A stretch of 64,000 nt of DNA from Litoreibacter meonggei (GTDB lineage: Bacteria > Pseudomonadota > Alphaproteobacteria > Rhodobacterales > Rhodobacteraceae), in assembly GCF_003663885.1 (NCBI RefSeq), contig NZ_RCCE01000003.1, forward strand, positions 641,114 through 705,113. The letters run 5' to 3'. A program made the position numbers and the translations under genes. Positions 34,844-44,327 of this stretch are shown here, piece after piece. A model generated the notes under the pieces. The model made no database searches and was not told the origin of the DNA. It saw nothing but the letters and a program-made list of their open reading frames with translations. Each line of letters opens with the position of its first letter. Position 1 is the stretch's first letter.

Positions 34844-35929
34844 ATGGCAAATCCAAACACTCTTGGCACCGGCGGATTGGCATATGATAAGTCCAAGCGT
34901 GCCTGGCCAAACGAAGCGAACGTATTCATCGCGCTCATCCTAATTATTCTGACCTTCGAAGCGCTCGGGCAGTTACTGCCGTACATGAAGGGTCAGAGCA
35001 TGTTGTTTGATTTCAACATGAACCGCGACGGAACCATTCTAAATGTCGCGCGCATCCAAATCATCATTCTGCAAGTGTCAATCATCGGAATCATTGCACT
35101 AGGGGTAACGCAAGTCATTATTTCGGGCGGAATTGACCTATCATCAGGTCCTCTCGTCGGTGCGGCAGCCATGATAGTCATGTCTTTCGGTCAGACTGAG
35201 TTGGTCAATGGCCAGCTGAACCCCAAAGCTGTTTTTGGGGATTGGGCTTTTGACCTGCCTGTTATTGTACCCATCTTTGTAGGACTGGCATTTGGCGCGC
35301 TTATCGGATGCATCAATGGCAGCTTCATAGCGTACACGCGCATTCCGCCATTTATCGCGACACTTGGCATGTTCTTGATCTGCCGAGGTATAGCGCAGTG
35401 GTGGACGAAGGGGCAACCGGTCTCATTTCCCACCGATTCATTTGCGGCCATTGGTTCTGGTATGATGCCCGTTGTGTGGTTTGCGCTGTTGGCAATTTTG
35501 CTGTTTCTGATCATGAAATTCACGGTCTACGGCAAACACACTTATGCGATTGGATCGAATGAAGATGCCGCTCGCATGTCAGGCATCAATGTCAAACGCC
35601 ACAAGGTCCTCGTTTATATGATTGCCTCCATGCTGGCTGCATTTGCAGCCGTTATCCTCAGTTCAAAAAATTTGACCGCACAGGCCGGTATGGGGCAGTT
35701 CTACGAGCTTTACGCCATTGCAATGGCCGTTATTGGCGGCGTCAGTTTGACAGGCGGGCGTGGATCTATTGTCGGCACTGTTTTGGGGGCGATGGTCTTT
35801 GGAGTAATCCAGTCTGGGTTCACGTTCATTAAGCTAGACGCTTATTACCAACTGATTGCGATGGGATCGATTATCATCGGTGCGGTCGTTCTGGATCAGT
35901 ATCGTCAACAACGCGCGACAGCGGGTTGA
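34844..35929 (+). CDS. Inositol-type ABC transporter permease 2
   Basis: 361 residues with about ten membrane helices. Signature blocks: GVTQVIISGGIDLSSGPLVG, GCINGSFIAYTRIPPFIAT, GSNEDAARMSGI and GGVSLTGGRGSIVG. The ~25-residue hydrophilic N-terminus with LAYDKSKRAWP and the long insertion after the first helix are typical of IatP-type inositol permeases. It works with the ATPase encoded 13 bases downstream. Confidence 0.9.
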   Translation: MANPNTLGTGGLAYDKSKRAWPNEANVFIALILIILTFEALGQLLPYMKGQSMLFDFNMNRDGTILNVARIQIIILQVSIIGIIALGVTQVIISGGIDLSSGPLVGAAAMIVMSFGQTELVNGQLNPKAVFGDWAFDLPVIVPIFVGLAFGALIGCINGSFIAYTRIPPFIATLGMFLICRGIAQWWTKGQPVSFPTDSFAAIGSGMMPVVWFALLAILLFLIMKFTVYGKHTYAIGSNEDAARMSGINVKRHKVLVYMIASMLAAFAAVILSSKNLTAQAGMGQFYELYAIAMAVIGGVSLTGGRGSIVGTVLGAMVFGVIQSGFTFIKLDAYYQLIAMGSIIIGAVVLDQYRQQRATAG

Positions 35930-35942
35930 AAGGAGATATCAC

Positions 35943-36725
35943 ATGGGCGATCAATTTATTCTCGAAACGCGCGACCTGACGAAACATTACGGCGGTGTGC
36001 ACGCATTAGAAGGAGCCAACTTTCAACTGCGCGCAGGCGAGCATGTCGCAATAATGGGTGACAACGGAGCAGGAAAATCAACTTTTGTACGCCAGATTAC
36101 CGGTGTTGAGCAACGGACCCGTGGGGACATCATTTTTGATGGAAAACCAGTGCATTTCTCTGGCCCGCTGGACGCGCGCGAAGAAGGCATTGAGACCGTT
36201 TTTCAAACGTTGGCGCTTGCAGATGATCTGGACGTACCGGACAATCTCTTCTTAGGAAGAGAAATAACAAAATGGAATTTTCTGGGCCCATTCCGGCTTC
36301 TTGATTACCGGGCGATGCGGGAAGCAACAATTGAAGGTTTGGAAAGAACAGCTGTGAAAATTCCTAACATCCGGAACGCTATCCGAAATATGTCGGGTGG
36401 ACAGCGGCAGTGTGTCGCAATCGCACGGACGGCCACTTTCCATTCGAAACTGACGATTATGGACGAACCAACGGCAGCACTTGGCGTGCAGGAAACTGCA
36501 CAGGTCGAAAACATTGTGCGCACGCTTAAGGAGGCGGGTGAACCCCTCATTCTGGTCAGTCATAACATGCGTCAGGTTTTTGATCTGGTGGATAGAGTGG
36601 TGGTGTTCCGGCGCGGCCGCATTTGCGCCAATCTAGACATCAAGAATGAGAGAATCTCAGGCGAGGATGTTGTGGCTTATATAACGGGAGCCAAGACACA
36701 AGAGGGCTATGAAGACGCGGCTTAA
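35943..36725 (+). CDS. Inositol-type ABC transporter ATP-binding protein 2
   Basis: 260 residues from the ATG at 35943 (AAGGAG upstream). Walker [10 protein letters not shown], signature MSGGQRQCVAIART, Walker [14 protein letters not shown] and switch VSHNMRQ. Single nucleotide-binding domain, as in importer 1. The Q-loop region reads VFQTLALADDLDV, the pattern of FrcA/IatA-type ATPases. Energises inositol uptake. Confidence 0.9.
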   Translation: MGDQFILETRDLTKHYGGVHALEGANFQLRAGEHVAIMGDNGAGKSTFVRQITGVEQRTRGDIIFDGKPVHFSGPLDAREEGIETVFQTLALADDLDVPDNLFLGREITKWNFLGPFRLLDYRAMREATIEGLERTAVKIPNIRNAIRNMSGGQRQCVAIARTATFHSKLTIMDEPTAALGVQETAQVENIVRTLKEAGEPLILVSHNMRQVFDLVDRVVVFRRGRICANLDIKNERISGEDVVAYITGAKTQEGYEDAA

Positions 36726-36784
36726 CGACTTGGCCTTTAGGCACTAGAGGCGGGCCGTCTAGATTATTTTGATTTGAGGAACCC

Positions 36785-37854
36785 ATGAAACTTGGACTTG
36801 TAGGCTACGGTTTCGGTGGCCGGATTTTTCACGCGCCGTTCATTCAGGCCGCTGACGGCGTCGAGATCGGCGGCGTGGTGGCGCGGTCCGCCGACAAGAT
36901 CGCGCAGATTGCCGTCGATCTCCCCGGTGTTCCGGTCTTTGCGAGTCTGTCCGATCTGATCGCAGATGGCAGCTTCGACGTGGTGACAATCACAACCCCG
37001 CCCGCGACACATACGCCTTTGACGCTTGAGGCTATTGAAGCCGGATTGCACGTGGTCTGCGACAAACCGTTCTCGATGAATCTTCGGGATGCCGCCCAAA
37101 TGGCTGGGGCAGCGAAGCAGAAGGGCGTTTTGCTGAATGTGTTTCAGAACCGCCGGCGCGACACCGATTTGGTTACACTGGCTTCCTTGATTGATGCAGG
37201 AGAATTGGGGGATATCCAGCGCGTCCACAATCGGATGGACTTCGATCAGATAGAAACGCTAGAGCGCGGGCCAGATGGTGGTTTGTTGCGCGATCTGGGA
37301 AGTCATCTCGTGGATCAAATGCTCTGGCTGTTAGGGCCAGTTGAGTTTGTTGATGCGCAAATCAACCATCTCGAATTTTCTGAAGGCCACACGGATGCAG
37401 ATTTCGTGATCCACCTGCGCCACGTTAGCGGCGCTCACAGCTATGTTTCCGCGAGCAAAGCCAATCATCTCGATGCCCGTGAACTTCGGGTTTACGGGAC
37501 AAAGGGCGCTTACGTTGTCAATGGCACCGACGTGCAGGCCCGCGGGCCATTGATGGCAAACGACCCGCTACCTCCGACAATTGGGGCGAGGAGCCCCAAT
37601 CGGCTTGGGGAACGCTTTATGGTGAAAGCGGCCCGCGCAGAATTCCGTCCCTTCGATCCGACTACAGCGATTACTATACTGAATTTGCCGAAGCAGTTCG
37701 GCAAGGCACAGATGGGCCGGTCCCTGCGCGCCAATCTTTACGAACCGTCGAAGTGCTCGACGCGGCGCGCATCGCCGCTGCATCAGGGCAGATTGTTCAA
37801 CTTGATTCAACACTACAACAAACCGACACACCGGTAGACTGGAGACTTCTATGA
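36785..37854 (+). pseudogene. Gfo/Idh/MocA dehydrogenase (IolW/YvaA-type), frameshifted near 37545
   Basis: The first ~252 codons are a normal dehydrogenase: GYGFGGRIFHAPFI, CDKPFSMN, LRDLGSHLVDQMLWLLG, RVYGTKGAYVVNGTDVQ. After about 37540 the frame runs into unrelated sequence and stops at 37837. In the next frame (codons starting at 37561) the expected family end continues: WGEEPQSAWGTLYG, then DYSDYYTEFAEAVRQG and VEVLDAARIAAASGQIV, stopping at 37852-37854, where TGA overlaps the ATG of iolG. Loss of one G in the GGG run at about 37543-37545 would explain it. Either a real one-base deletion or a sequencing error. The intact protein would oxidise scyllo- or myo-inositol. Confidence 0.8.
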
Positions 37855-38861
37855 CCGTTCGTTTTGCAATTCTAGGCGCTGGCCGGATCGGCCAGGTGCA
37901 TGCCCGCGCTGTTGCGTCGACCGAGGGCGCGTCCCTTGTCGCAATCGCCGATCCAATGGCGGCTGCGGCGCAAAAAGTGGCTGACAATTACGGTTGCGAT
38001 ATCCGCTCTATTGACGCGATTGCCGCAAGCGATGATGTCGATGCCGTGGCTATTTGTACGCCGACAGACACTCACGCCGACTTGATTGAGCAATTTGCCC
38101 GCGCCGGAAAGGCAGTGTTCTGCGAGAAGCCGATCGATCTTGATCTGGAGCGGGTCAAGGAATGCCTCAAGACCGTCAGCGAAGAAAATGCGACCTTGAT
38201 GGTTGGCTTCAATCGTCGGTTCGACCCTGATTTTATGGCGTTGAGGAAGGCTGTTGACGACGGCAAGATCGGTGACGTCGAGATGGTCACGATTTCCAGC
38301 CGCGATCCCGGCGCACCACCTGCGGAATACATTAAGGTGTCGGGCGGTATTTTCCGCGACATGACAATTCATGATTTTGACGTGGCGAGATGGTTGCTGG
38401 GTGAAGAAATCGCAACCGTGCAAGCGGCGGCATCTGTCCTGACCGACCCCGAGATCGGTAAGCTGGGCGACTACGACAGCGTCAACGTTATCCTGACGAC
38501 GGAAAGCGGAAAACAATGCACCATCACCAATTCGCGTCGTGCAACCTATGGCTACGACCAGCGGATTGAGGTTTTGGGATCCAAGGGGTCAGTCGCGGCC
38601 GAAAACATGCGCGGAACCAACATCGTGTTGGCGGACGAGAGCGGGTTCCACCAGCCGCCGTTGCTCGACTTCTTCATGACGCGCTATATCGCTGCTTATG
38701 CCAACGAGATAGCCGGATTTGTTGCAGCCGTTTCGGGCAAGACCGCAACGCCAACCACTGGCCACGACGGAATGGTGGCGCTGGCACTGGCGGATGCGGC
38801 TTTGTTGTCAGTGGCGGAGCAGCGCGTGGTGAAATTGTCGGAACTAAAGGTTTCGACATGA
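37851..38861 (+). CDS. iolG: Inositol 2-dehydrogenase IolG
   Basis: 336 residues. NAD site GAGRIGQVHARAV, catalytic lysine in CEKPIDLDL, and the active-site pair in GGIFRDMTIHDFDVARWLLG, all diagnostic of myo-inositol 2-dehydrogenase. It oxidises myo-inositol to 2-keto-myo-inositol with NAD. The ATG overlaps the end of the frameshifted dehydrogenase and its stop overlaps iolC by four bases. Confidence 0.94.
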   Translation: MTVRFAILGAGRIGQVHARAVASTEGASLVAIADPMAAAAQKVADNYGCDIRSIDAIAASDDVDAVAICTPTDTHADLIEQFARAGKAVFCEKPIDLDLERVKECLKTVSEENATLMVGFNRRFDPDFMALRKAVDDGKIGDVEMVTISSRDPGAPPAEYIKVSGGIFRDMTIHDFDVARWLLGEEIATVQAAASVLTDPEIGKLGDYDSVNVILTTESGKQCTITNSRRATYGYDQRIEVLGSKGSVAAENMRGTNIVLADESGFHQPPLLDFFMTRYIAAYANEIAGFVAAVSGKTATPTTGHDGMVALALADAALLSVAEQRVVKLSELKVST

Positions 38862-40783
38862 CCAAGACCCTTGATTTAATCACGATTGGTAGAAGTTCGG
38901 TTGATCTCTATGGCGCGCAGATTGGTGGGCGCCTAGAGGACATGGGGGCGTTTGATAAATATATTGGTGGCTCACCAACGAATATCGCCTGTGGGACAGC
39001 GCGGTTGGGGTTGAAGTCTGGGGTTGTCACGGCGGTTGGTGATGAACACATGGGCCGCTTCATTAAGGAACAATTGGCGCGGGAAGGGGTGAGCACGCAG
39101 GGGGTGAAAGTTGACCCTGACCGCCTGACGGCACTGGTGTTGTTGGGCATCCGCGACAGCGAACAATTCCCGTTGATTTTCTACCGCGAGAACTGCGCCG
39201 ATATGGGGCTGACGGTGGATGATGTCGACGAGGCGTTCATCACATCGGCCCGTGCAGTAGTGGCGACAGGCACACATCTGAGCAACCCGCAGGTCGAGGC
39301 GGCGACGCTGAAGGCATTAGAAATCGCGCGGACTAATGACATGCAGACCGCGCTTGATATTGATTACCGTCCAAACTTGTGGGGCGTTGCGGGCCACGGT
39401 GATGGCGAAAGCCGTTTTGTTGAAAGCGCGGAAGTTACGTCCAAGCTTCAGACCACTTTGCATTTGTTTGATTTGATCGTGGGCACCGAAGAGGAGTTCC
39501 ACATAGCTGGGGGCACCACCGACACCATCGCGGCGCTACGGGCTGTCCGCGCCGTGTCAGGTGCAACTTTGGTGTGTAAGCGCGGCGCGGATGGTGCGGT
39601 GGCGTTTACGGGTGACATTCCGGAGAGCCTTGACGATGGCCAATCCGGTCCGGGCTTTCCGATTGAGGTCTTTAATGTCTTGGGCGCGGGCGACGGCTTT
39701 ATGTCCGGCCTTCTCAAGGGGTGGCTGGACGGTGAGGATTGGGCAAACACGTTGAAATATGCCAATGCCTGTGGCGCCTTTGCCGTTTCGCGACACGGTT
39801 GCACGCCAGCTTATCCATCTTGGGACGAACTCCAGTTTTTCTTTGAGCGCGGCATCAAGCAACCCGATCTGCGCAACGATGTCGAACTGGAACAGGTCCA
39901 CTGGGCTACGAACCGTCGGGGCACTTGGTCTTCGGTCAAAACTTTCGCGTTTGATCACCGTTTGCAGCTTGAAGAGATGGATGGGTACAGCCTGAAGAAA
40001 GCCGGTGCCTTTAAACGACTCTGCCTTGATGCGGCTCTGCAAGTGCAGAACGGGCAGCCGGGTTTCGGAATTCTATGTGACAACCGGATCGGGCGTCGCG
40101 CGCTTCATGCCGCCAGCGGATCAGGACTGTGGATTGGCAGACCGACAGAATTGCCAGGATCACGCCCGATCGAGTTTGAGCCGGAGTTGGGCGAGGATTT
40201 TGGCCAATTGCGAGAATGGCCGAGAGAGAATGTCGTGAAACTTTTGGTCTTTTGTCATCCAGATGATGACGTCGATACAAAGAAGACTCAGGAGGAGCGG
40301 GTTAAGCGCCTATTTACGGCGGCGCGGCGCAACGATTTGGAATTCCTGCTTGAGGTGATCCCATCCAAGGTTGGCCCCGTCGATGATATGACGACGCCGA
40401 AACTGATCCAGCAATTTTACGATGTCGGCGTCTATCCCGATTGGTGGAAGCTTGAACCGTTCAAGACTGACGCCGCATGGTCCAACGCGGTAGCGGCAAT
40501 CGGGCGCAACGATCCGCGCACCCGCGGGATTGTGGTTCTGGGTCTTGATGCCCCCCAGAGCGAGCTTGCAGCGTCTCTTGCGCTCGCGGCGAAACAGCCG
40601 TTGGTCAAAGGGTTTGCTGTTGGCCGCACCATCTTTGGTGATGCGGCGCGTGCATGGATGAAAGATGAAATGTCGGACGCTGACGCGGTTGACCAGATGG
40701 CGGCCCGCTTCGCAGGGCTTTGCGACGTCTGGGATGCGGCGCGTGTTGATGCCCGATTGAATAGGGAAAAAGCTAATGGCTAA
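38858..40783 (+). CDS. iolC: Bifunctional 5-dehydro-2-deoxygluconokinase / 5-dehydro-2-deoxyphosphogluconate aldolase
   Basis: 641 residues. Residues 1-~330 are a PfkB-family kinase (IGGSPTNIACGTARLGL, nucleotide-site FNVLGAGDGFMSGLL with the catalytic Asp). Residues ~340-641 are the DUF2090 domain that serves as the IolJ-type aldolase in proteobacteria. The protein would phosphorylate 5-dehydro-2-deoxygluconate and cleave it to malonate semialdehyde and dihydroxyacetone phosphate. This fusion is the usual form in alphaproteobacteria. It overlaps iolD by eight bases. Confidence 0.94.
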   Translation: MTKTLDLITIGRSSVDLYGAQIGGRLEDMGAFDKYIGGSPTNIACGTARLGLKSGVVTAVGDEHMGRFIKEQLAREGVSTQGVKVDPDRLTALVLLGIRDSEQFPLIFYRENCADMGLTVDDVDEAFITSARAVVATGTHLSNPQVEAATLKALEIARTNDMQTALDIDYRPNLWGVAGHGDGESRFVESAEVTSKLQTTLHLFDLIVGTEEEFHIAGGTTDTIAALRAVRAVSGATLVCKRGADGAVAFTGDIPESLDDGQSGPGFPIEVFNVLGAGDGFMSGLLKGWLDGEDWANTLKYANACGAFAVSRHGCTPAYPSWDELQFFFERGIKQPDLRNDVELEQVHWATNRRGTWSSVKTFAFDHRLQLEEMDGYSLKKAGAFKRLCLDAALQVQNGQPGFGILCDNRIGRRALHAASGSGLWIGRPTELPGSRPIEFEPELGEDFGQLREWPRENVVKLLVFCHPDDDVDTKKTQEERVKRLFTAARRNDLEFLLEVIPSKVGPVDDMTTPKLIQQFYDVGVYPDWWKLEPFKTDAAWSNAVAAIGRNDPRTRGIVVLGLDAPQSELAASLALAAKQPLVKGFAVGRTIFGDAARAWMKDEMSDADAVDQMAARFAGLCDVWDAARVDARLNREKANG

Positions 40784-42605
40784 AACAATTCGACTGACAG
40801 CGGCGCAGGCCATGGTGAAATTTGTTGCGGCCCAGAAAACCGAAGCCGGAGAGCCTTTTATCGCCGGATGCTGGGCTATTTTTGGTCACGGGAATGTCGC
40901 CGGATTGGGCGAGGCGCTGTACCACGCGCAAGACGACTTGCCGACGTGGCGCGGGCACAATGAACAGACAATGGCACACTCAGCGATCGCCTATGCCAAA
41001 CAATTAGGCCGCAAGCGGGCAATGATGGTCAGCTCTTCCATCGGGCCGGGAGCCACCAATATGGTCACCGCCGCCGCTTTGGCCCACGTGAATCGCCTAC
41101 CAGTTCTTTTGGTGCCGGGAGATGTGTTTGCCAATCGCGGTCCTGATCCGGTTCTGCAGCAAGTCGAGGATTTCAACGACGGCACGGTAAGCGCAAACGA
41201 CGTGTTCAAACCTGTCAGTCGTTATTTTGACCGCATCACACGGCCCGAACAATTGTTGACGGCATTGCCGCGTGCCTTTCGCACAATGACCGATCCTGCG
41301 GATTGTGGTCCAGTGACATTGGCATTCTGTCAGGATGTGCAGGCAGAGGCCTTCGACTATCCCGAAAGCTTTTTTGCGCCCAAGGTCTGGGTCGCGCGCC
41401 GGATGCGTCCGGACGTTGATGAATTGGCCGCGATGGCGGATGCAATCAGGGCCGCCAAGCGTCCGATCATCGTTGCGGGTGGCGGGGTGCACTATTCGGG
41501 CGCAACGGAGGCCTTGCGCAGCTTTGCCGAGGCACACAATATTCCCATTGCTGAAACGCAGGCAGGGAAATCCGCGCTTCCATGGGACCATCCTCTCAAT
41601 CTGGGGCCGATCGGGGTGACGGGGGGGGCGCCAGCGAATGCGGTGTGCGCCGAGGCTGATTTGGTGTTCGGCGTCGGCACACGGTTTCAGGATTTCACCA
41701 CTGGGTCATGGGGATTGTTCGCCAATCCCGTTCGCCGGATCGCCTGTCTGAACGTGGCGGCCTATGATGCGGCCAAGCATGACGCTTTGCCGCTTTTGGC
41801 GGACGCAAGGGCGGGGCTTGGCGAATTGTCTGCCGCTCTGGGAAAACATCGATCGACGGCTGGGATTGACGGCCTGACATCCGACTGGTTTGACAAGGTT
41901 GATCCCTTGACCACCGCGCCGGATGGCAATGCGCTTCCTACCGACATGCAGGTCGTGGGTGCGGTGCAACGCGCGGCAACTGACGACACGGTTGTGATGT
42001 GCGCAGCGGGCACGATGCCCGGTGAGCTCCATAAGTTGTGGAAATCCAGCCGCCCGATGTCTTATCACATGGAATACGGTTTCAGCTGTATGGGCTATGA
42101 GATTGCGGGCGCTATGGGCATCAAGATGGCGCAACCAGACCGCGATGTGATCTGCTTCACTGGCGACGGCACCTATATGATGGCGAATTCAGAAATGGCG
42201 ACAGCGGCGATGATGGGCATTTCGTTTACTGTCGTGGTGACGGACAATCGCGGCTATGGTTGTATCAACAGGCTGCAAATAGGCACAGGTGGGGCAGAGT
42301 TTAACAACCTGCTAGACCATTCAGTGCACTCACAGCCCTCTGCCATCGACTTTGCGGCCCATGCGGCCTCAATGGGGGCGACGAGCGTTAAGGTTACCTC
42401 CATTGCCGATCTGGAACTGGCTTTGTCAAAGCGGGGCGATGTGGCGGGACCATATGTTGTGGTGATTGACACCGATCCGTATCCCTCGACCGAACACGGC
42501 GGCACATGGTGGGACGTTGCTGTGCCACAGGTATCCAAGCGCGATAAAATAAACGCAGCACGATCCGCATATGAAATTAATAAAACAAAGCAAAGGACAG
42601 ACTGA
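40776..42605 (+). CDS. iolD: 3D-(3,5/4)-trihydroxycyclohexane-1,2-dione hydrolase IolD
   Basis: 609 residues of the thiamine-diphosphate family. The N-terminal pyrimidine domain has WRGHNEQTMAHSAIAYAK (catalytic Glu), and the C-terminal domain carries the cofactor motif GDGTYMMANSEMATAAMM ending in N (VVTDNRG). It opens the cyclohexane ring to 5-deoxy-glucuronate. Its stop and the iolE start share one base. Confidence 0.95.
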   Translation: MAKTIRLTAAQAMVKFVAAQKTEAGEPFIAGCWAIFGHGNVAGLGEALYHAQDDLPTWRGHNEQTMAHSAIAYAKQLGRKRAMMVSSSIGPGATNMVTAAALAHVNRLPVLLVPGDVFANRGPDPVLQQVEDFNDGTVSANDVFKPVSRYFDRITRPEQLLTALPRAFRTMTDPADCGPVTLAFCQDVQAEAFDYPESFFAPKVWVARRMRPDVDELAAMADAIRAAKRPIIVAGGGVHYSGATEALRSFAEAHNIPIAETQAGKSALPWDHPLNLGPIGVTGGAPANAVCAEADLVFGVGTRFQDFTTGSWGLFANPVRRIACLNVAAYDAAKHDALPLLADARAGLGELSAALGKHRSTAGIDGLTSDWFDKVDPLTTAPDGNALPTDMQVVGAVQRAATDDTVVMCAAGTMPGELHKLWKSSRPMSYHMEYGFSCMGYEIAGAMGIKMAQPDRDVICFTGDGTYMMANSEMATAAMMGISFTVVVTDNRGYGCINRLQIGTGGAEFNNLLDHSVHSQPSAIDFAAHAASMGATSVKVTSIADLELALSKRGDVAGPYVVVIDTDPYPSTEHGGTWWDVAVPQVSKRDKINAARSAYEINKTKQRTD

Positions 42606-43510
42606 TGGCTGTCAAAATTGGCATTTCCCTAATCGCTTGGCAGAACGATGACCTGCCGGACTTGACCGCCGGATTCACGACCGAGGGCGCAATGGAGGAC
42701 GCAGGGCGCATCGGCTATCAGGGTGTCGAACGCGGCCGCCGGATGCCAGCCGATACGGATGGGCTGCGCAGCTATCTCGACCGTTACGGCGTGTCGCTGT
42801 GTGGGGGGTGGTGTTCAGGCAGCCTGATGACGGCCTCGCTCGAGGATGAGAAAGCCGACGTGCTTCAACAAGTAGAACAATTCGTGGCACTTGATGCGCC
42901 TTGCATCGTTTACGCTGAATGTTCGAACAGCGTGCAGGGCGACCTTTCTATGCCCGTTCGTAATCGCCCGAAGTTAAGCCGTGACGACGTGAAATCCTAC
43001 GCATCAAAGCTGACGGAACTAGCCAAATGGATGTCGGACAAGGGGATGACGCTGTCATATCACCACCATATGGGCAGCATGATTGAGGACTCCGAAGACA
43101 TAGATTGGCTCATGGAGGGGTCGGGCCCCGAAGTGACGCTGCTATATGATACAGGCCATTTGCTATTTGCGGGGGCCGACCCGCTGGCGGTACTCGATCG
43201 ATGGGGTGATCGCGTGCACCATGTCCATTTCAAAGACGTGCGTCCCGACAAGATGGCATGGGTTCGCGCAGAAAACCGCAGCTTTCTAGATGGCGTGCGG
43301 GCAGGGGTTTACTCAGTACCAGGCGATCCCGAAGGCTGCATTGATTTTCAGGCAATAACAGATCGGCTTAAGGCGATGGACTATGGCGGCTGGATCGTGG
43401 TCGAGGCTGAGCAAGATCCGGCGCTGGCTCCGCCGTATGAGTATTCAAAGTTGGGCTATGATCATATCGTCGACATTTGTGGCCGCTCTGGCCTGACACT
43501 CGAAAACTGA
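42605..43510 (+). CDS. iolE: Inosose dehydratase IolE (2-keto-myo-inositol dehydratase)
   Basis: 301 residues of the TIM-barrel family. Distinct IolE features: ISLIAWQNDDLPDLTAGF at the start, LSYHHHMGSMIE (Glu/His), LLYDTGHLLFAGADP (Asp, His), HVHFKDVR and VVEAEQDPA. It removes water from 2-keto-myo-inositol to give the trihydroxycyclohexanedione used by IolD, with Mn or Co as cofactor. It lies between iolD and iolB. Confidence 0.95.
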   Translation: MAVKIGISLIAWQNDDLPDLTAGFTTEGAMEDAGRIGYQGVERGRRMPADTDGLRSYLDRYGVSLCGGWCSGSLMTASLEDEKADVLQQVEQFVALDAPCIVYAECSNSVQGDLSMPVRNRPKLSRDDVKSYASKLTELAKWMSDKGMTLSYHHHMGSMIEDSEDIDWLMEGSGPEVTLLYDTGHLLFAGADPLAVLDRWGDRVHHVHFKDVRPDKMAWVRAENRSFLDGVRAGVYSVPGDPEGCIDFQAITDRLKAMDYGGWIVVEAEQDPALAPPYEYSKLGYDHIVDICGRSGLTLEN

Positions 43511-43520
43511 AGGGAACGTC

Positions 43521-44327
43521 ATGGCTGATTTGCTAAAAAAACCGTTTGGAACCCGCGGCAAGGTGCATCAAATCACACCCGAAAGCGCAGGCTGGCGATA
43601 TGTCGGTTTCTCGCTTTATCGCCTGAAAGCCGGGGACAAAGCGGCAGAAGTGACCGGCGACCTTGAAGTCATCCTTGTTATGGTCGAAGGCAAGGCGGCC
43701 ATCACCGGTGGTGGTCAGGATTGGGGCGTTTTGGGCGACCGCATGAACGTGTTCGAAAAGACGCCGCCGCATTGCCTATATCTGCCGAATGGCACGGATT
43801 GGGCGGCCAAGGCTGAAACCGATTGTGTCATTGGAGTCTGCACGGCACCGGGCATTGGCGGGCATAAAGCACGGCGCATCGGGCCCGACGGCATCACCTT
43901 GACAGAGCGCGGCACAGGAACCAACACACGCCACATCAACAATATAGCGATGGAAAACGAGGATTACTGTGACAGTTTGTTGGTGACCGAGGTGTTCACA
44001 CCGGCGGGCCATTGGTCGTCCTATCCAAGCCACCGACACGATGAAGACGATTACCCCCGCATCACTTACCTTGAGGAAACCTATTACCACCGCCTGAACC
44101 CTGCGTCAGGCTTTGGTATCCAAAGGGTCTATACCGACGACGGGCAGTTGGACGAAACAATGGCGGTGTCTGATGGCGACGTCGTTTGCGTGCCGCGCGG
44201 TCATCATCCCTGTGGCGCCCCCTACGGGTTCGAGATGTATTACCTCAATGTCATGGCTGGGCCGCTCCGAAAGTGGCGTTTCGTTGCGGCTCCCGAGGTT
44301 GAATGGATCATGGAACGCGACGCCTAG
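43521..44327 (+). CDS. iolB: 5-deoxy-glucuronate isomerase IolB
   Basis: 268 residues, a two-cupin protein. The metal-binding block is YPSHRHDEDDYPRITYLEE with a second histidine in VVCVPRGHHP. It converts 5-deoxy-glucuronate to 5-dehydro-2-deoxygluconate, the substrate of IolC. The last structural gene of the canonical iol set; it overlaps the convergent LacI stop by four bases. iolA (malonate-semialdehyde dehydrogenase) is not in this window. Confidence 0.94.
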   Translation: MADLLKKPFGTRGKVHQITPESAGWRYVGFSLYRLKAGDKAAEVTGDLEVILVMVEGKAAITGGGQDWGVLGDRMNVFEKTPPHCLYLPNGTDWAAKAETDCVIGVCTAPGIGGHKARRIGPDGITLTERGTGTNTRHINNIAMENEDYCDSLLVTEVFTPAGHWSSYPSHRHDEDDYPRITYLEETYYHRLNPASGFGIQRVYTDDGQLDETMAVSDGDVVCVPRGHHPCGAPYGFEMYYLNVMAGPLRKWRFVAAPEVEWIMERDA

